From assembly GCA_045402695.1 (NCBI GenBank), contig JAWPNA010000034.1:1-15864 (forward strand): DNA of 15,864 bases, written 5' to 3'. This DNA comes from JAWPNA01 sp045402695. Lineage in GTDB: Bacteria > Acidobacteriota > Polarisedimenticolia > JACPZX01 > DASXTC01. The notes beneath the pieces were generated by a model that was not told the DNA's origin, searched no databases, and saw only the letters and a list, made by a program, of their open reading frames with translations. Shown here piece after piece: positions 12,843 through 15,864 of the stretch (position 1 is the stretch's first letter; each line of letters opens with the position of its first letter). A program made the translations under genes and the position numbers.

Positions 12843-13577
12843 ATGAGGACGAAACCGATCTACGTGATGATGGCGGGGCTGGCGCTGTGCCTGGTGGTCG
12901 CGGCCGGGACATTCTCCGCGGAGCCCAAGAACGAGGCCGCCAAGGGGCCCGAATGGAGCATGAACGCCTCGGTGATCGAGGCCTGCTCCTGTACCATGTT
13001 TTGCCAGTGCTACTTCAACACCACCCCTGGAGGGCACGAGGGGCACCACTTCTGCAAGTTCAACAACGTCTACAAGATCAATCACGGCCACTACGGGGAT
13101 CTCAAGCTGGACGGCGCCAAGTTCTGGATCTCGGGCGACCTGGGCTCAGACTTCTCGAAGGGCCAGATGGACTGGGCGGTCATGACGTTCGACAAGGAAA
13201 CAACGAAGGGCCAGCGAGATGCCATCCAGACGATCGCAAGCCGCCTCTTCCCGGTGAAGTGGAACTCGATGACCACGGCGGAAGGGGAGATCGTGTGGAA
13301 TGCCACCAAGGACCAAGCGCACGCTCTGCTCGACGGGGGTAAGACAGCCGAGGTGCAGCTCCAGCAGCCCGCCGGCGTCAACGTGAAGGGCGAGCCTGTC
13401 GTGATCAAGAATCTCAAGTACTGGGGCGCTCCGCGCAACGACGGCTTCATCCTGATGCCGAACGTCGTGCAGGCGTACCGGAAGGGCGACAAGGCGTACG
13501 AAACGAAGGGCACCAACGGGTTCATGATCACGATCGACATCGACTCGAAGACCGCCCCGCCAGCGGCCGGGATGTAG
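12843..13577 (+). CDS. Exported DUF1326-type protein with Cys/His cluster
   Basis: A 244-aa protein that resembles DUF1326 (PF07040) proteins of unknown function. GGGAGGGAG just upstream sets the ATG at 12843. Residues 1-25 form a signal peptide (MRTKPIYVMMAGLALCLVVAAGTFSA), which I believe most family members lack. The family hallmark follows: EACSCTMFCQCYF with Cys48, 50, 54 and 56, a His-rich stretch GGHEGHHFC (His65, 68, 69; Cys71), then YKINHGHYGDLKLDGAKFW, close to the GHYGD-x-L-DG segment of the family. The C-terminal half is beta-rich. The Cys/His cluster could bind a metal ion or form disulfides in the periplasm; neither is proved. The gene converges with the cysteine synthase gene, only 11 bases apart. 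Family confidence is good, function unknown. Confidence 0.85.
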   Translation: MRTKPIYVMMAGLALCLVVAAGTFSAEPKNEAAKGPEWSMNASVIEACSCTMFCQCYFNTTPGGHEGHHFCKFNNVYKINHGHYGDLKLDGAKFWISGDLGSDFSKGQMDWAVMTFDKETTKGQRDAIQTIASRLFPVKWNSMTTAEGEIVWNATKDQAHALLDGGKTAEVQLQQPAGVNVKGEPVVIKNLKYWGAPRNDGFILMPNVVQAYRKGDKAYETKGTNGFMITIDIDSKTAPPAAGM

Positions 13578-13588
13578 CTTTCTTCTCG

Positions 13589-14593
13589 TCAGCGGGGGCT
13601 GGTCGGCGAGGAGCCCGCCAGCCCCTGTGCCTTCATCCAATCTTCGTTGAAGACCTTCGACATGTAGTTGCGGCCCGAATCGCACAGCACCGTCACGATC
13701 GTCTTGCCCGGGCCGATCTCCCGCGCCACCTTCACGGCGGCGGCCACGGACAGACCCGACGACCCGCCGACGAACAATCCCTCCCGCCGGATGATCTGCC
13801 ACATCGCCCCAAGGGCCTCGCGGTCGTCGATGCGGATGATGTCGTCGATCGGGCCCTTCTCGAAGATCCCGGGCAGCCGTCCGACGCCCACCCCCTCCAG
13901 CACAGACGAGCCTTCGGCCTTCGGCTCACCCTTCGTCAGGTAGTTGTAATAGACCGATCCCATCGGATCAGCCACCACCACCCTGAGCGCGGGGTTCCTC
14001 TCCTTGATGTAGCGTCCAGCCCCCACGAGCGTCCCCGACGTACCCATCCCGGCCACCAGCGCGTCCACCTGTCCGCCAGTCTGCTCCCACAGCTCGCGCC
14101 CCGTCGTCTCGTAGTGCGAGACGGTGTTGGCCGGATTGTCGAACTGGTTCATGAAGACCGCGCCAGGGGTGTCGGCGACGATCCGTCTGGCGATCTCGTG
14201 ATAGTGGTTCGGATCACCCCACGGGGCCTTCTTCGCCAGGACCACCTCCGCGCCGAAGGCCCGCACCAGATCGATCTTCTCGCGGGCCATCGTCTCTGGG
14301 ATGACCAGGATGCAGCGATACCCCTTGGCCGCGCACACCAGCGCCAGACCGATCCCGGTGTTTCCCGCGGTCCCTTCCACCACAACGCCGCCCGGCTTCA
14401 ACGATCCCGCGCGCTCCGCCGTCTCCACCATGTAGCGGGCGGGACGATCCTTCACCGAGTCGCCCGGATTCATGAACTCGCATTTGCCGAGGATCCGGCA
14501 CCCCGAGGCGCCGTCGAAGGAGCGCAGGTGGACGAGCGGCGTGTTGCCGATCAGATCGAGCGGGTTCTCAGCGACGTGGTCGTGCAGCGACAT
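13589..14593 (-). CDS. PLP-dependent cysteine synthase / cystathionine beta-synthase-like enzyme
   Basis: A 334-aa cytoplasmic fold-type II PLP enzyme that makes cysteine from O-acetylserine and sulfide, or acts as a cystathionine beta-synthase-like lyase. The start ATG at 14593 has GGAG six bases upstream (14600-14603). Motifs: LIGNTPLVHL near the N-terminus, the PLP-binding Lys48 in NPGDSVKDRPA, the substrate/asparagine loop GTAGNTG (74-80), the phosphate-binding GMGTSGT (182-188) and GGSSG (276-280), and the C-terminal CDSGRNYMSKVFNEDWM. That last block and NPGDSVKDR are closer to CysK-like/CBS-core proteins than to E. coli CysK; there is no C-terminal CBS-pair or regulatory domain. It is transcribed from a perfect -10 box at 14656-14651 and converges with the DUF1326-type gene. 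The enzyme class is firm; the exact substrate is not. Confidence 0.93.
   Translation of the reverse strand: MSLHDHVAENPLDLIGNTPLVHLRSFDGASGCRILGKCEFMNPGDSVKDRPARYMVETAERAGSLKPGGVVVEGTAGNTGIGLALVCAAKGYRCILVIPETMAREKIDLVRAFGAEVVLAKKAPWGDPNHYHEIARRIVADTPGAVFMNQFDNPANTVSHYETTGRELWEQTGGQVDALVAGMGTSGTLVGAGRYIKERNPALRVVVADPMGSVYYNYLTKGEPKAEGSSVLEGVGVGRLPGIFEKGPIDDIIRIDDREALGAMWQIIRREGLFVGGSSGLSVAAAVKVAREIGPGKTIVTVLCDSGRNYMSKVFNEDWMKAQGLAGSSPTSPR
13595..13625. terminator. Possible hairpin terminator shared by convergent genes
   Basis: GGGGCTGG (13595-13602) and CCAGCCCC (13618-13625) form a perfect 8-bp stem, with an inner GGC/GCC stem in the 15-base loop. It begins 17 bases after the DUF1326-type stop and lies inside the 3' end of the cysteine synthase gene. 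There is no T-run, so it would be at best an unusual or Rho-assisted terminator. Confidence 0.3.
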
Positions 14594-14650
14594 GCGAGGC
14601 TCCAAAAGATGGTTGGCGCGGCGACCGGCGAAGGCCGGAGATGGCGGGCG

Positions 14651-14656
14651 ATTATA
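14651..14656 (-). promoter_or_regulatory. Perfect TATAAT -10 box for the cysteine synthase gene
   Basis: The minus strand reads TATAAT at 14656-14651, a perfect -10 consensus, but the -35 region (CGAACT at 17-base spacing) is poor, suggesting activator-dependent control. The start would be near 14644, with a leader of about 51 bases that contains a CCGGC-CTTC-GCCGG hairpin at 14638-14625 before the ribosome site. Confidence 0.45.
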
Positions 14657-14711
14657 TCCCGCATGACTGATGGAGTTCGTCGCGAGACTACGGGAGTGCG
14701 TCCGAACCCTG

Positions 14712-14720
14712 TGCTACGAT
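14712..14720 (+). promoter_or_regulatory. Possible extended -10 promoter of the Cys-rich gene
   Basis: TG-C-TACGAT (14712-14720) fits an extended -10 element with a 4/6 or better hexamer, and no clear -35. Transcription would begin near 14727, with about 21 bases of leader before the ATG at 14748. It is divergent from the cysteine synthase promoter about 60 bases away. Confidence 0.3.
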
Positions 14721-14747
14721 TCGCCACACGCGGAGACAAGCCTGCCG

Positions 14748-15086
14748 ATGAACCGGAAGAGATGGTCCATCCTCCTGCTGCTGGGCGTGGCCGCCCTCGT
14801 GGCCTCTGGGCCTTCCGTCTCGGCGAGCCGGCCCTGTTCGATGTGCACGAAGAATTGTCGCTGCCTGATCAGGAGCGGCGCCACTCCCTGCGCCATGAGC
14901 ACGAGGTGTGAGGAAAAGTCATCCTCGGATCAGATGCCGGCGAAGCGACCCGCGGCGATGTCGCAAGGGCCGCCCTCGGCGCTGACCTCCCTCGGGGCGC
15001 CACGGCTCCTCGTTGCCCGGGCCGCCGTCTCGCGTTCCCTGCCTGCTTCGGCCCCACCCGACCCACCGCCCCGCGCCATCCTCTGA
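14748..15086 (+). CDS. Small secreted Cys-rich protein, unknown function
   Basis: A 112-aa protein I do not recognise. A clear signal peptide (basic MNRKRW, hydrophobic SILLLLGVAALVASG, then SVSA before the cut) is followed by a cysteine-rich mature start: RPCSMCTKNCRCLIRSGATP then CAMSTRCEEK, that is C-x2-C-x3-C-x-C-x8-C-x5-C. The rest is Ala/Ser/Pro-rich without a recognised domain and ends APPDPPPRAIL. The ATG at 14748 has only a modest ribosome site (GGAGA at 14732-14736). The stop is 51 bases before the next gene, a barrel protein, so the two probably share a transcript. The six cysteines suggest disulfides or metal binding. The N-terminal half looks genuine; the low-complexity tail makes the true length less certain. 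Confidence 0.6.
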   Translation: MNRKRWSILLLLGVAALVASGPSVSASRPCSMCTKNCRCLIRSGATPCAMSTRCEEKSSSDQMPAKRPAAMSQGPPSALTSLGAPRLLVARAAVSRSLPASAPPDPPPRAIL

Positions 15087-15093
15087 CTCCATG

Positions 15094-15106
15094 GCCGATC
15101 ATCGGC
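15094..15106. repeat. 13-bp near-perfect palindrome between the two secreted-protein genes
   Basis: GCCGAT-C-ATCGGC is a perfect inverted repeat around one base, 32 bases before the barrel-gene start. It could be an operator or a small leader structure; no other sign of function is seen. Confidence 0.25.
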
Positions 15107-15137
15107 AACCGAATCAACACCAAGAGGAGGCACGGTC

Positions 15138-15864
15138 ATGCGTCTTCACCCTGTGCGTCAGCCAAGGATGCTCGCCGCGGCGACACTGGCGGCTCTCTGC
15201 ATTCCCCTCGGCTGGAGCGACGTTCACGCGACCTGCGGTTCCGCGAACTGCTTCCTGATCACGGGAACGCAGGAAGGGGTCGCATCGAAAGGCACGGTCG
15301 TCCTCGATCTGTCATACCGGTACGTCCCGCAGGAAAGGAAACTGGAAGGAAGCCACGGAGTTTCTCAGGTTCTGACTCCCAAGGTCGACTTCGAGAACGA
15401 GGAGATCGAGGCCGATCATCACCGGGAGATCAGCACGCAGAACAGCCTCGTGCAGCTCGATGTAAGCTGGGCGGTGAGCGACCGGTTCGCGCTGGCGGTT
15501 TCGCTTCCGCTCATCAACGATCGCGACCATGAGCACTTCGACGAAGTCGGCACGCCAGACGAGTTCTTCACCGGGCAGGACGGCTCCTCCGGATTCGGCG
15601 ATGCCAGGCTGGGGGGTCGCCACGCGTTCCTGGTGAGAACGAAGGGTCTCCTCGTCGGGGGCCTGGCCTTGAAGCTGCCGACGGGACGCTACAGGTTGCA
15701 TGACAGCGAGGGCGCCATCAACGAGCCGACCATCCAGCCGGGAACCGGCTCCACCGACCTCGCGGCGAGCCTGTTTCACGTCCATCAGTGGATACCCTTC
15801 CGGCTCGAGTCGTACGTCCTGGGCTCGCATAAACTGAACCGCGAGAACGATTTGAACTACCGGT
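15138..15864 (+). CDS. Outer-membrane beta-barrel protein, 3'-truncated by the window
   Basis: The frame is open from ATG 15138 to the window end (242 codons, no stop), so the gene continues beyond it. AGAGGAGG at 15123-15130 is an excellent ribosome site at seven-base spacing. The signal peptide (MRLHPVRQPRMLAAATLAAL then CIPLGWSDVHA) ends before the mature start TCGSANCFLITGTQEG, with two cysteines in C-x4-C arrangement. After that, alternating strands such as LDLSYRYVPQ, LVQLDVSWAVSDRFALAVSL, FGDARLGGRHAFLV and LLVGGLALKLPTGRY indicate an outer-membrane barrel. The region around residues 125-145 is acidic and His-rich (NDRDHEHFDEVGTP). It follows the small Cys-rich secreted protein in what is probably a two-gene unit. 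It resembles uncharacterised transporter-like barrels; no substrate can be assigned. Confidence 0.8.
   Translation, partial: MRLHPVRQPRMLAAATLAALCIPLGWSDVHATCGSANCFLITGTQEGVASKGTVVLDLSYRYVPQERKLEGSHGVSQVLTPKVDFENEEIEADHHREISTQNSLVQLDVSWAVSDRFALAVSLPLINDRDHEHFDEVGTPDEFFTGQDGSSGFGDARLGGRHAFLVRTKGLLVGGLALKLPTGRYRLHDSEGAINEPTIQPGTGSTDLAASLFHVHQWIPFRLESYVLGSHKLNRENDLNYR

Noticed and set aside
11837..12844. Long minus-strand open frame with repeated Leu/Gly-Leu-rich segments (335 aa)
   Set aside because: It lies antisense to the intact slipin gene; its periodic pattern is just the reverse reading of the slipin 11-residue repeats.

Overview
This window looks like chromosomal DNA from a GC-rich, double-membraned (Gram-negative type) bacterium. 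Evidence for two membranes is a TolC-type outer-membrane channel, two outer-membrane beta-barrel proteins, a periplasmic adaptor protein and a PBP1b-type peptidoglycan synthase. Most genes use G/C third positions and GAGG-type ribosome-binding sites. The gene mix would suit an uncultured Acidobacteriota-like or myxobacterium-like lineage, but nothing here fixes the taxonomy. I see no rRNA, tRNA, CRISPR array, transposase, integrase or phage gene.

Layout from left to right. (1) 1-906: 3'-complete, 5'-truncated oligopeptide/dipeptide ABC transporter ATPase (DppF/OppF type) with an unusual D-loop. (2) 1115-6985: a five-gene same-strand cluster for a MacAB-TolC-like tripartite efflux machine: TolC-family channel, YIP1-family membrane protein, HlyD/MacA adaptor, MacB-type ATPase and MacB/FtsX permease. 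(3) 7030-9399, minus strand: PBP1b-type bifunctional peptidoglycan synthase, convergent with the efflux operon. (4) 9400-10144: the only long non-coding stretch. It holds the PBP promoter, an AT-rich patch with a strong plus-strand sigma70-like promoter, a leader hairpin, a possible 25-aa ORF, a perfect 15-bp inverted repeat and a decayed C-terminal fragment of a DppC/OppC permease. (5) 10145-11248, minus strand: outer-membrane beta-barrel protein. (6) 11440-12754: NfeD-SPFH (slipin) pair, divergent from the barrel gene. (7) 12843-13577: exported DUF1326-type protein with a Cys/His cluster. (8) 13589-14593, minus strand: PLP-dependent cysteine synthase/CBS-like enzyme. (9) 14748-15864: a small secreted Cys-rich protein followed by an outer-membrane beta-barrel protein that runs off the window.

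How the genes fit together. The efflux operon should form one inner-membrane to outer-membrane pump, with YIP1 as a non-canonical extra member. NfeD and the slipin are a well-known pair acting in membrane quality control or microdomain organisation. The right end gathers several cysteine-related or Cys-rich products (exported DUF1326 protein, cysteine synthase, small Cys-rich secreted protein, barrel with a CGSANC motif). Whether they share a function is inference only. The peptide-transporter ATPase at the left edge and the permease remnant near 9.9-10.1 kb point to past rearrangement or loss of peptide-transport genes.

The intergenic gap at 907-1114 (208 bases) holds no convincing promoter or terminator that I could support. 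No classical terminator (GC-rich stem followed by a T-run) was found anywhere, only GC-rich palindromes between convergent genes.
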